Assembly: GCA_947464585.1 (NCBI GenBank)
Contig: CANHYS010000102.1
Span: 1-7,094, forward strand
Length of the DNA: 7,094 bases
Reading direction: 5' to 3'
Source: Planctomycetaceae bacterium
Lineage (GTDB): Bacteria > Planctomycetota > Planctomycetia > Pirellulales > UBA1268
Positions 1 to 5,676 of this stretch are shown piece by piece; the first letter of the stretch is position 1, and each line of letters begins with the position of its first letter. The notes beneath the pieces were generated by a model. That model was not told the origin of the DNA. It made no database searches and saw only the letters and a program-made list of their open reading frames with translations. The translations under genes and the position numbers were made by a program.

Positions 1-543
1 GCGGAACTGATCGTCCGCGCCGACACCTACCTGCCGAAGGAAATCCACGAGACGGTTGACCCGTTCGTGAAGCAGTTCGAGAAACAGTTCGAGCCATCAG
101 CTGGCATGCCGTCCGCTGCTTCCGGACAGCCGTCGGCGCTCCAGGCCCAGCAGGCCCAGCAGGCCCAGTCGTCTCAGCAGTCGCCCTTGAAGGCCATATG
201 GGATGGAGTCACGTCGGCGGCGGCGTGGGCCGGAACGGAGCAGGGGGGCGGCACAGGGCAGGGGGCCATGCAGGCTGGTGGCACGCTGCCGGCAGGCTCC
301 GCCTGGTTCGTGCCGCGTACTGCCGGTCAGGCCCAGGACGTCGCCGGGCCACGCTACGCAACACCAGCCGCGGCCCCAGGTGCACCGGCCGGGGGTGGCT
401 TCACATCGCCGCAACGATTTGCGCCGCCGGCCGCATCACCGATGCCCGCTCCCCAGCCATTCGCCCAGCAGCCCTTTGCTCCTCAGCAAGCACCGCCGCA
501 ACGCTATCCGGTCGGCGCCCAATCACCGCTGCCGGTGCGTTGA
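1..543 (+). CDS. 3' end of an unrecognised protein with an Ala/Gln/Pro/Gly-rich C-terminal tail (5' end outside window)
   Basis: The reading frame is open from base 1 and stops with TGA at 541-543, so this is the C-terminal 180 residues of a longer protein; the GTG at 67 is only an internal codon. The first ~31 visible residues (starting AELIVRADTYLPKEI, ending near VKQFEKQFE) look like the end of a folded, charged helical domain. The rest is low complexity: a QAQ triplet run at 142-168, a Gly/Thr/Gln patch with TEQGG at about 235-250, then a Pro/Ala/Gln tail with repeated PFAQQPFAPQQ-like units. No transmembrane segment or catalytic motif is visible. Such tails are usually disordered linkers or interaction regions; that is inference. 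The gene converges on accA. I do not recognise the family, and the defining domain probably lies upstream of the window. Confidence 0.75.
   Translation, partial: AELIVRADTYLPKEIHETVDPFVKQFEKQFEPSAGMPSAASGQPSALQAQQAQQAQSSQQSPLKAIWDGVTSAAAWAGTEQGGGTGQGAMQAGGTLPAGSAWFVPRTAGQAQDVAGPRYATPAAAPGAPAGGGFTSPQRFAPPAASPMPAPQPFAQQPFAPQQAPPQRYPVGAQSPLPVR
142..168 (+). repeat. Three perfect 9-bp tandem units encoding QAQ
   Basis: CAGGCCCAG is repeated three times without a mismatch, in frame, giving Gln-Ala-Gln x3 in the low-complexity tail of the first gene. The identical codons suggest recent slippage expansion; the protein-level effect is a longer flexible tail. Confidence 0.85.
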
Positions 544-560
544 TGTGGCTGACCGCCACA
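544..560 (+). other. Stem-loop immediately after the stop codon of the first gene
   Basis: TGTGGC (544-549) pairs with GCCACA (555-560) around a 5-nt loop, starting at the first base after the TGA. No T-tract follows, so it is not a classical intrinsic terminator. It could be a weak or Rho-assisted 3' end, or protect the mRNA end. The stem is short and may be chance. Confidence 0.3.
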
Positions 561-735
561 CCGCCATCTGCAGCCATGTCCAGCATCTGCAGCAGGGGAG
601 CAGGGCGGTTTCGCTGCGGAAAACAGGCCGGAAACGAACAGGGCCGAAACCGGACATAAGAGACATTATCGGACGTTGGGGAGAGGGGTGCGCGCGCCGG
701 TTCCGGGACGGCTGCTGCGGTCAACTCGCCCAACA

Positions 736-848
736 CGCCGGGCCGGCAGATGTCTCCTCGCGTGGATCTTTCCCTTCAGCCTCGCTTGGCAGTTCGGTGC
801 CCGTTCGGGGAAAGCTCCAATGCTCGTCGAGCATCCGCCGATCCCGGC
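736..848 (-). repeat. Copy C of a dispersed two-block repeat (inverted orientation)
   Basis: Read on the minus strand, 848 to 822 begins GCCGGGATCGGCGGA and matches the block at 5554-5580 at 25 of 27 positions and the block at 5677-5703 at 23 of 27. Further along the same strand, 762 to 736 (starting CGCGAGGAGAC) matches 5724-5750 at 24 of 27. The two blocks are in the same order and relative orientation as in copy B. The spacer between them is longer here (59 nt against 20). The alignment was made by eye. There is no open frame shared by the copies, so this looks like a non-coding repeat. Confidence 0.7.
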
Positions 849-968
849 TCCGCCACTCGACGCGTTGCAGCAGCCGTCCCGTCGCCTCCCTGGATGAGGG
901 TTTTCAGAGTCGGCGTTATCCGTGAGGGGCTGCCCATGTCCCGAGAGCCGGCGTTGCTGACCAGAGCA

Positions 969-979
969 GGCAGGATGCC
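969..979 (-). repeat. Mini-hairpin with GCA-TCC-TGC core
   Basis: On the minus strand this reads GGCATCCTGCC, a 4-bp stem with a TCC loop. The same 9-nt core GCATCCTGC occurs at 5600-5608 and 5650-5658, beside the other repeat copies. It lies on the same side of copy C (minus-strand 5' side) as the 5650 core lies of copy B, so it may belong to the same repeat family. A single short hairpin like this could be chance. Confidence 0.4.
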
Positions 980-1063
980 GGAGCGCAGTCAGCATCGAGT
1001 GAGCGAAGGCCATGGATGGCCGTAGCGAACGTCCGGCGACGGGGCGTGGGCAGCCCCGAACTG

Positions 1064-1085
1064 CCGGCAGCCTTCCGGCTGCTGG
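1064..1085 (-). terminator. Hairpin downstream of accA, no T-tract
   Basis: Bases 1064-1072 pair with 1077-1085 in a 9-bp stem with one G-T pair. On the minus strand the loop is GGAA, a stable GNRA tetraloop. The hairpin begins 16 nt after the accA TAA and sits between two convergent genes, where a transcript end is expected. No T-run follows it, so termination may be inefficient or need Rho; it could instead be an mRNA 3'-end stabiliser. Confidence 0.45.
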
Positions 1086-1101
1086 TGCTACGCATGGCGT
1101 C

Positions 1102-2070
1102 TTACGACGCGGCTTCTTCCAGGAAGACGCCCATTCGGCGGAACTTTTCGTACCGTTCCGCGACGAGGGTTTCCACCGGCTGGTCGACCAGACTCCGCAG
1201 CGACCGCACGAGCCAGGTCTTGAGCCGGGTTGCCATCTGCCGCGGATGGCGATGGGCCCCGCCGGCAGGCTCTTCGATCACCGCGTCGATGACGCCAAAT
1301 TCCTTCAGGTCGCGCGAGCGGAACCGCAGCGCCCGCGCCGCGTCGGCCTTGAACTCGACGCTCTTCCAGAGAATCCCGGCACACCCCTCGGGACTGATCA
1401 CGCTGTAGTAGGCATGCTCCATGACCGCCACCCGGTCGCCGACGCCGATGCCAAGCGCCCCACCCGAGCCACCCTCGCCGATGACGGCACAGAGGATCGG
1501 CACGGGGAGCGTCGCCATCAGAAACATGCTCTCGGCAATCACCTGGGCCTGGCCTCGCTCCTCGGCGCCGATGCCGGGATAGGCACCCGGAGTGTCGATC
1601 AGACAGATCACCGGCAGGCCATATTTCGCCGCCAGCCGCATTTTGCCCATCGCCTTGCGATAGCCCTCGGGGTGGGCACAGCCGAAGTGACAGGCCTGTC
1701 GCTCGGCAAGCGTCTTGCCTTTTTGGTGGCCGATGACCAGCACCTTGTGCTGCTCGAGCTTGGCAAAGCCGGTCAGCATCGCCGGATCGTCACCGAACGC
1801 CTTGTCACCATGCAGTTCGACGAATTCGTCGAAGACGAGCGACAGATAGTCGCTGGTCTTGGGGCGATTGGGATGGCGGGCCACCTCGACCGTCTGCCAG
1901 GGGTCGAGGCTGCCGAACACGTTCTTTTGAACCTCGACGAGTTCCCGCTTCAGCCGTCGCAGCTCTTCCTGCTCCTGTCCGCCGACCGGGGCGGCCTCCA
2001 GCTGGGAAATCCGGTCTTCGATCTCGTAGATGGGCTTTTCGAGCGGCAGGCGATGCAATCCGGACGACAT
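1102..2070 (-). CDS. accA: Acetyl-CoA carboxylase carboxyltransferase, alpha subunit
   Basis: AccA pairs with AccD to move the carboxyl group from carboxybiotin on AccB to acetyl-CoA, giving malonyl-CoA, the first committed step of cytoplasmic fatty-acid synthesis. The 322-aa product is close to the usual length (about 319 aa in E. coli). It starts with the family's N-terminal helix (EKPIYEIEDRISQLE, 11-25) and continues with ARHPNRPKTSDYL (64-76). The crotonase-like core has GHQKGKT (114-120), LIDTPGAYPGIGAEERGQ (157-174) and the oxyanion-hole stretch GEGGSGGALGIGVGD (198-212), followed by SVISPEGCAGILWK (223-236). The ATG at 2070 has TGAGG about 8 nt upstream and yields the canonical N-terminus. 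It is the last gene of the minus-strand block, about 100 bp after the kinase, and probably has its own promoter. No accD is present in the window. It looks intact. Confidence 0.97.
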   Translation of the reverse strand: MSSGLHRLPLEKPIYEIEDRISQLEAAPVGGQEQEELRRLKRELVEVQKNVFGSLDPWQTVEVARHPNRPKTSDYLSLVFDEFVELHGDKAFGDDPAMLTGFAKLEQHKVLVIGHQKGKTLAERQACHFGCAHPEGYRKAMGKMRLAAKYGLPVICLIDTPGAYPGIGAEERGQAQVIAESMFLMATLPVPILCAVIGEGGSGGALGIGVGDRVAVMEHAYYSVISPEGCAGILWKSVEFKADAARALRFRSRDLKEFGVIDAVIEEPAGGAHRHPRQMATRLKTWLVRSLRSLVDQPVETLVAERYEKFRRMGVFLEEAAS

Positions 2071-2103
2071 CAGGCAACCTCACGGGAACGGGGTGAACCG
2101 GAG

Positions 2104-2133
2104 ATTGTCACCCCTGGCCGAACCCCGCGTCAA
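2104..2133 (-). promoter_or_regulatory. Candidate sigma70-like promoter for accA
   Basis: On the minus strand TTGACG (2133-2128; 5 of 6 to the -35 consensus) is followed after 18 nt by GACAAT (2109-2104; 4 of 6 to TATAAT). That would start transcription about 25-30 nt before the accA ATG. It lies in the only real gap between genes of this block, which supports a separate promoter for an essential gene. Planctomycete promoter consensus is poorly defined, so this is a pattern match. Confidence 0.35.
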
Positions 2134-2173
2134 TTGTGGTTCCCACTGCCGTTCCAGCCCGGCCGGCCGTCTT

Positions 2174-3019
2174 TCAGCCGCCCACCCGGTTCAGGAACTT
2201 GATCGCGCCAACATGCTGCACGACGGACTTCATCGAAGCGGGCCGGTCGGCAGGCTTTTTGGCGAGCATCTGCCGGATCAGCTTCGAAACACTCGCGGTG
2301 GCATTCCGATTGAAGGCCTCGACCGACGGCGGCGTCGCCGACAGATGTTTGTGCAGCAGTTCCTCCGTGGTCGACGCGGTGTATGGCGGCATGCCCGCGA
2401 GCAGTTCGAACAGCACGCAGCCCAGTGAATAGATGTCGGAACGCGGGTCGACGGGCAGGCCACGGATCTGCTCTGGCGCGATGTAGCTCGGTGAGCCCTG
2501 CGCCTTCACCTTGCCTCCCAAGAGCCTCTTGATGACCCCTGACTTTCGCGAGGCGATCGCCAGGTCGATCAGCTTCACCTCGCCGTCTGGAGAGGCGAGC
2601 ACGTTTTCCGGCTTCACGTCGCGATGCACCCAGCCGCGGCCGTGCATGTGGTCGAGCGCCAAGGCGATCTGCGTGATGATGCGGTGCAGCCGCGGCGCGA
2701 TCTCGTCGACGCCCGCGGTGGTCTGTTTCTTGAGATTGGCATGCGGGTAGAGTTCCATCACCAGGTGTGGCAGCCCGCCCGCGGTGGAGAATCCTTCAAT
2801 GCGGATGATGGCCGGATGGTCGAGATTCCCCGCCACCGTGAGTTCATGGCGGAGGAGCCGGCGCTGCTCCGAGTCGTTGGCCATCTCGGGAACGACGATC
2901 TTTGCCGCCACCCGCCCGCCGGAGTCAGTATCCACTGCCTCCCAGACCTGGCAGTGCCGGCCCATGCCCAGCTGTTTGCAGAGGGTCAGTTTTCCGAGTT
3001 GTTCGGGGATTCTTGCCAT
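2174..3019 (-). CDS. Small cytoplasmic Hanks-type Ser/Thr protein kinase (PknB-like)
   Basis: This 281-aa protein is essentially a bare eukaryotic-like kinase domain that would phosphorylate Ser/Thr in unknown partners. Motifs in order: glycine-rich loop LGMGRHCQV (17-25), ATP-anchoring lysine in VAAK (K40), helix-C glutamate in RHEL (E59), hinge VMELYPH (87-93), catalytic loop HRDVKPEN (132-139), metal-binding D152 in IDLA, SPSYIAPEQ (176-184), DIYSLG (195-200) and the RP pair near 259. The third loop glycine is missing (GMGRHCQV for GxGxxGxV), and DFG is DLA, although K40, D134, N139 and D152 are all kept. No transmembrane or sensor domain is seen, so localisation should be cytosolic. I chose the ATG at 3019 because the domain starts soon after it and the frame upstream is the antisense of nothing kinase-like. 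The start lies inside truA (34-bp overlap) with no clear Shine-Dalgarno, suggesting translational coupling. Confidence 0.92.
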   Translation of the reverse strand: MARIPEQLGKLTLCKQLGMGRHCQVWEAVDTDSGGRVAAKIVVPEMANDSEQRRLLRHELTVAGNLDHPAIIRIEGFSTAGGLPHLVMELYPHANLKKQTTAGVDEIAPRLHRIITQIALALDHMHGRGWVHRDVKPENVLASPDGEVKLIDLAIASRKSGVIKRLLGGKVKAQGSPSYIAPEQIRGLPVDPRSDIYSLGCVLFELLAGMPPYTASTTEELLHKHLSATPPSVEAFNRNATASVSKLIRQMLAKKPADRPASMKSVVQHVGAIKFLNRVGG

Positions 3020-3861
3020 GCAGGCGACGGATTCGCAGAGGGTGGACTGTTGGAACCGCTGAGGTCGAGATTGAGGTCGAGGTCGATCGACACGAGCACG
3101 AGCCCCTGCGGGGGCGCCGTCGGGCCGGCGACCGGCCGGTTTCGGGCCGCTATCACCTCGCGGATCCACTCCGGCTTCCGCTTGCCGGAGCCAACCATCA
3201 CGAGCGACCCCGTGATGATCCGCACCATGTTGTAGAGAAAACCGTTGCCAACGACCTCCAGCCAGACCTCGGCATCGGCCGCGTCGTCGTAGCCCGAGTG
3301 GCGAAACACCTCGGCGGAGTGGATTGTGCGAACTTTCGATCGCCTTGTGGAGGGGACTGTTTCGAAACTGGTGAAATCGTGTTCGCCGACGAGTTCCGCG
3401 GCGGCGGCCTGCATCGCGGATACATCGAGTCGGGATTTCCACCGCCAGACCAAGTGCCGCTGGAGCACGGGACGCCAGGGTGCATCGTGGATGCGGTAGC
3501 GGTAGCGTTTGCGAACGGCCGCCCAGACCGGATCGAAGCTGTTCGGGGCGGCAAAACCCTCCACCACGGTGATGTCGGAGGGCAGTTTGGCATTGAGCGC
3601 CCGCACCCACACGCCTGGCTCGAGGCTGCTCATGGTCGTGAACGCCACCACCTGACCGAGCGCATGGACGCCGGAGTCGGTGCGACTGGACCCCCGCGGC
3701 ACGATCGCCTCACCAGTGACGCCGCGGATCGCCTCGGCGAGCGTCCCCTGCACCGTCGCCTGCCCGGGCTGGCTCTGCCAGCCCGAATACCGGGTGCCCT
3801 CGTAGGCCAGCGTCAGGCGGATCGTGCGCGGCGAGCCGATCGTGTCGGCGGTTTCTGTCAT
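2986..3861 (-). CDS. truA: tRNA pseudouridine(38-40) synthase
   Basis: TruA converts uridines 38-40 of the tRNA anticodon stem to pseudouridine. The 291-aa product has LTLAYEGTRYSGWQ (16-29), the catalytic-Asp motif RTDSGVHALGQV (60-71, D62 equivalent to E. coli D60), RKRYRYRIHD (117-126), GEHDFTSFE (159-167), GNGFLYNMVRIITG (205-218) and a final AGPTAPPQGLVL (245-256), so the fold is complete. The ATG at 3861 is fixed by the ATGA overlap with the upstream HTTM gene. The protein is about 20 residues longer than E. coli TruA: a tail rich in Asp-Leu then Ser/Pro/Asn follows residue 258. The tail comes partly from a hexanucleotide repeat (3061-3084) and partly from the segment overlapping the kinase start. 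Activity should not depend on this tail; that is inference from its position after the conserved core. Confidence 0.96.
   Translation of the reverse strand: MTETADTIGSPRTIRLTLAYEGTRYSGWQSQPGQATVQGTLAEAIRGVTGEAIVPRGSSRTDSGVHALGQVVAFTTMSSLEPGVWVRALNAKLPSDITVVEGFAAPNSFDPVWAAVRKRYRYRIHDAPWRPVLQRHLVWRWKSRLDVSAMQAAAAELVGEHDFTSFETVPSTRRSKVRTIHSAEVFRHSGYDDAADAEVWLEVVGNGFLYNMVRIITGSLVMVGSGKRKPEWIREVIAARNRPVAGPTAPPQGLVLVSIDLDLNLDLSGSNSPPSANPSPAWQESPNNSEN
3061..3084 (-). repeat. Hexanucleotide repeat encoding Asp-Leu units at the truA 3' end
   Basis: Four six-base units (GACCTC on the coding strand, one degenerated to AATCTC) encode DLDLNLDL just after the conserved TruA core. This looks like slippage that lengthened the C-terminal tail. 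Confidence 0.7.
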
Positions 3862-4823
3862 GCGCGATGCGATGCGGTTCCTGCGAAACGGCTGAGCAGC
3901 GGCCGCAGGAGATGCCGCAGGACAGGCGCCGGCACGAACGCCATGTTCGCCGTCAGCATCGCCAGCCCGAACTCCATCATGCCCATCGTAAGGCCGATCC
4001 CCAAGTGCACCGGCACCGCGATGGCGAGAAACAGCCGGCGGGTGAGCCGTGGCCAGACGAGCGCCGCATAGGCAATCTCCCACCAGAGCGTGCTGAGCGT
4101 CAGGGCGTTGATGAGCCACGGGTGGCTGGCCAACCAGGTGAGATCGAGTGTGCGGTATTGGACGTTGGCAGCGGCGCCCCACAGGGCTGTTCCCTCCCAC
4201 CAACTCGCTCCCAGAAGCTTCCCGCACCCGGAGAAGAGATACACCACACAGAGATGCACCTGGATCAGCCGGATCGCCAGATTCGCCCGCACCGAAGGCC
4301 GGTCGGCGGCGATGTCGGGGGCGAGCAGGCGGTCGACTGAGAGCGCCGCCCCGGCGGGCCCGACCGCCAGCGCGAGCAGCAACATCCCCAACGTGTCATC
4401 GAGCCCGAAGACATTGAGCGGCGCGCGGTTCACGGCGCTGATCAGGCCCGCGAGCGACACGACCGCCGCCAGGGGTGTGGCGATGCCGAGTGTGAGCATC
4501 ACTGCCGCAGCGAGCGTGATGCCCGCGAGAACCCGGGCCATGCCGGCCGTGCTCGCCGCGAAGTACCAGCTCCACTGCCACGGCTGATCGTTCATCCGCC
4601 AGACGTTCTCGGGCCGTTGCCAGCCGTCGTGACTGAAGAAGGCCTCGGCATCGAGCCACCAGACAAAGCTGGCCCACGTGAGCAGCGCTCCGGTAAAGAT
4701 TCGCACCAACGCCAGCGGCAGCGGATCGGCAGGCGTAAACCAGAACGTATTCCAGGCATCGAGCCAGTCGCCCAGCCAGGTGCCGCGGTGCGGTGATGCA
4801 TCGGCCAACGTCGCGTCGCTCAT
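3858..4823 (-). CDS. HTTM-domain multipass membrane protein (vitamin K-dependent gamma-carboxylase-like)
   Basis: This 321-aa integral membrane protein has about seven or eight hydrophobic segments (roughly 37-56, 95-115, 117-132, 145-165, 183-201, 237-257, 263-281 and 284-302). It matches the HTTM family, related to the membrane part of gamma-glutamyl carboxylase. Supporting motifs are LALVRIFTGALLTW (37-50), NRAPLNVFGLDD (132-143) and YLFSGCGKLLGASWWEG (195-211), a known HTTM signature region. The catalytic role of bacterial HTTM proteins is mostly unproven, so no reaction is assigned. The ATG at 4823 overlaps the stop of the preceding gene as ATGA, with AGGGA about 10 nt upstream; its own stop overlaps the truA start in the same way. 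The tight link to the 216-aa protein before it suggests the two act together in the membrane. A DoxX-like label is an alternative, less likely given length and motifs. Confidence 0.85.
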   Translation of the reverse strand: MSDATLADASPHRGTWLGDWLDAWNTFWFTPADPLPLALVRIFTGALLTWASFVWWLDAEAFFSHDGWQRPENVWRMNDQPWQWSWYFAASTAGMARVLAGITLAAAVMLTLGIATPLAAVVSLAGLISAVNRAPLNVFGLDDTLGMLLLALAVGPAGAALSVDRLLAPDIAADRPSVRANLAIRLIQVHLCVVYLFSGCGKLLGASWWEGTALWGAAANVQYRTLDLTWLASHPWLINALTLSTLWWEIAYAALVWPRLTRRLFLAIAVPVHLGIGLTMGMMEFGLAMLTANMAFVPAPVLRHLLRPLLSRFAGTASHRA

Positions 4824-5470
4824 CGGTTCGCCGTCCCTGCCGTTGGGCCCAGCCCTGCCAGCGGATGCGATCCTGCCAGCGCATACGTGCCCAGCGGCGT
4901 GACTGTGTCCCTCCCCTGCTCTGTTCCGCCCTGCTCTGTTCGGATCAGCTCTTCCGGATCAGGCAGATAGTGCTCTGTCATCTGCAGCGTCACCTGGGCG
5001 CCGCCGTATCGGTGCAGGAGATGGCCGGCGACATCCTTCACGAGCGGCTGCCAATCCCCCCTGCTCTGCTGCCGCACGTCTGCCGGCGCGTCTGGCGGCG
5101 GCACAAACGCCGCGATCTTTTCACTGATCATGAACCGCCGGTGGTAGAGCAGCCGGGGCCAGTCGGCTACACGGTCCGGGATCGAGCCCTGCCGGGTCGA
5201 GCCGTCAGCCATCTTCATCGTCCACTGGATGGAGTGGCCCGGCCCCGGATTGGGTGCGAAGAACCGGTAGCCATGCCCCAGGAACAGGGCCCCCACGAGC
5301 GGCCGCAACGGCTGGAGCGCCGCCATGGCCAGGTCGCTGGCCGGGGGCGGGCCTGCCAGCGGCGGCACGATCACGGCCGCAAGGTAGGCCACCAACGCCA
5401 GCGATACGGCCAGTCGCGTGGCCGGTGGCCAAGAAAAGCGTCGGTCAGGGCGTGGCACAACCAGCGTCAT
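4820..5470 (-). CDS. Single-pass membrane-anchored protein, partner of the HTTM protein
   Basis: This is a 216-aa protein with one N-terminal hydrophobic segment (about 19-40) after a basic start, so it is probably anchored with its C-terminal part outside the cytoplasm. The segment ~64-83 (LGHGYRFFAPNPG, then HSIQW) carries an F-F-A-P-N-P motif that I associate with short proteins encoded beside HTTM genes. A second stretch, WPRLLYHRRFMISEKIAAF (104-122), may be the start of a small soluble domain ending near VTLQMTEHYLPD (160-171). No catalytic motif is recognised. The tail from 178 contains a duplicated TEQGG/TEQGR. The ATG at 5470 has no good Shine-Dalgarno; AAGGAG at 5501-5496 is 25 nt away, too far, with no in-frame GTG or TTG between. 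It is the first gene of the minus-strand block and overlaps the HTTM gene by ATGA. Confidence 0.75.
   Translation of the reverse strand: MTLVVPRPDRRFSWPPATRLAVSLALVAYLAAVIVPPLAGPPPASDLAMAALQPLRPLVGALFLGHGYRFFAPNPGPGHSIQWTMKMADGSTRQGSIPDRVADWPRLLYHRRFMISEKIAAFVPPPDAPADVRQQSRGDWQPLVKDVAGHLLHRYGGAQVTLQMTEHYLPDPEELIRTEQGGTEQGRDTVTPLGTYALAGSHPLAGLGPTAGTANR
4914..4943 (-). repeat. 15-bp tandem duplication in the 216-aa gene
   Basis: Two 15-bp units differ at a single base (position 4927 against 4942) and encode TEQGG-TEQGR in frame near the C-terminus. A similar sequence occurs at 231-248 in the first gene of the window (16 of 18 bases alike) and is also read as TEQGG. Confidence 0.75.
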
Positions 5471-5553
5471 ACCGCTGTTTTCGACGCGACGACGACTCCT
5501 TCACCGCCCTGCCCCCCAAGACGACAGTCTGGGCAAGATCGGCAATACAGGAA

Positions 5554-5580
5554 GCCGGGATCGGCGGAAGCTCGAGGAGC
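5554..5580 (+). repeat. Copy A of the dispersed repeat, block 1 only
   Basis: The 27-nt block starts GCCGGGATCGGCGGAAG and matches copies B and C at 25 of 27 positions each. It can fold as two tandem mini-hairpins: GCCG-GGAT-CGGC, then GCTC-GAG-GAGC. I find no block 2 after it; the hairpin run follows instead. Copies A and B start 123 bp apart in the same orientation. Confidence 0.75.
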
Positions 5581-5600
5581 TGTGTTCACGAAAAACACAG
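5580..5600 (+). other. Stem-loop overlapping the following terminator-like hairpin
   Basis: CTGTGTT (5580-5586) pairs perfectly with AACACAG (5594-5600) across a 7-nt loop. Its right arm is also the left arm of the hairpin at 5591-5616, so only one of the two can form at a time. Confidence 0.5.
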
Positions 5601-5616
5601 CATCCTGCTGTTTTTT
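5591..5616. terminator. Terminator-like hairpin with A and T tracts (could act on either strand)
   Basis: The left arm 5591-5602 (A-run, then CACAGCA) pairs with 5606-5616 (TGCTG, then six T) around a TCC loop, with one bulged C. The stem core is short and ends in A-T pairs, giving a T-run on both strands as in bidirectional terminators. No gene obviously ends here: the TIGR03000 gene already has a stronger terminator at 5773-5815. It may therefore end a small RNA or act on leader transcription of the minus-strand block. Confidence 0.5.
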
Positions 5617-5620
5617 CTTG

Positions 5621-5635
5621 GCAAACGCAGTTTGC
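5621..5635. other. Perfect 6-bp stem-loop
   Basis: GCAAAC (5621-5626) pairs with GTTTGC (5630-5635) around a GCA loop. It follows the terminator-like hairpin by only four bases and forms the middle of the hairpin run. Confidence 0.45.
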
Positions 5636-5646
5636 TGGTGCTGCGG

Positions 5647-5661
5647 TTCGCATCCTGCGAA
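5647..5661. other. Perfect 6-bp stem-loop with GCA-TCC-TGC core
   Basis: TTCGCA (5647-5652) pairs with TGCGAA (5656-5661) around TCC; an outer G-C pair at 5645/5663 is possible. Loop and inner stem match the 5591-5616 hairpin while the outer stem differs but still pairs, as expected if the structure matters more than the sequence. Confidence 0.5.
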
Positions 5662-5676
5662 ACAGTCTTGGACGGA

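Larger units (their letters stand above)
561..1063. other. Non-coding spacer between convergent genes
   Basis: I see no convincing gene in this 500-base stretch. Short open frames exist on both strands, but they are Arg/Pro/Ser-rich in the way random high-GC DNA reads, and none has a recognisable motif or a Shine-Dalgarno site. The stretch does hold an inverted copy of the dispersed two-block repeat (736-848), a small GGCA/TGCC hairpin (969-979) and a G-rich GAGCAGGG-type patch near 590-607. Confidence 0.6.

Noticed and set aside
676..897. Possible small gene in the 544-1101 spacer
   Set aside because: The 73-codon frame has no ribosome site or motif and runs through the inverted repeat copy; treated as chance.
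1012..2202. Long plus-strand open frame (396 codons) opposite accA
   Set aside because: It is antisense to a full-length accA; its His/Arg/Gly-rich translation has no motif and results from high-GC codon bias.
3020..3610. N-terminal extension of the kinase frame upstream of 3019
   Set aside because: The extension lies inside truA in another frame and shows no kinase-like or other domain; the kinase fold starts just after the ATG at 3019.
2902..4071. Long plus-strand open frame (389 codons) opposite truA and the kinase start
   Set aside because: The opposite strand holds well-supported genes; the translation is Arg/Gly/Pro-rich and unrecognisable.
3862..4227. N-terminal extension of the truA frame into the HTTM gene
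   Set aside because: TruA homologues begin close to the LTLAYEGTRYSGWQ motif, and the ATGA overlap at 3858-3861 fixes the start.
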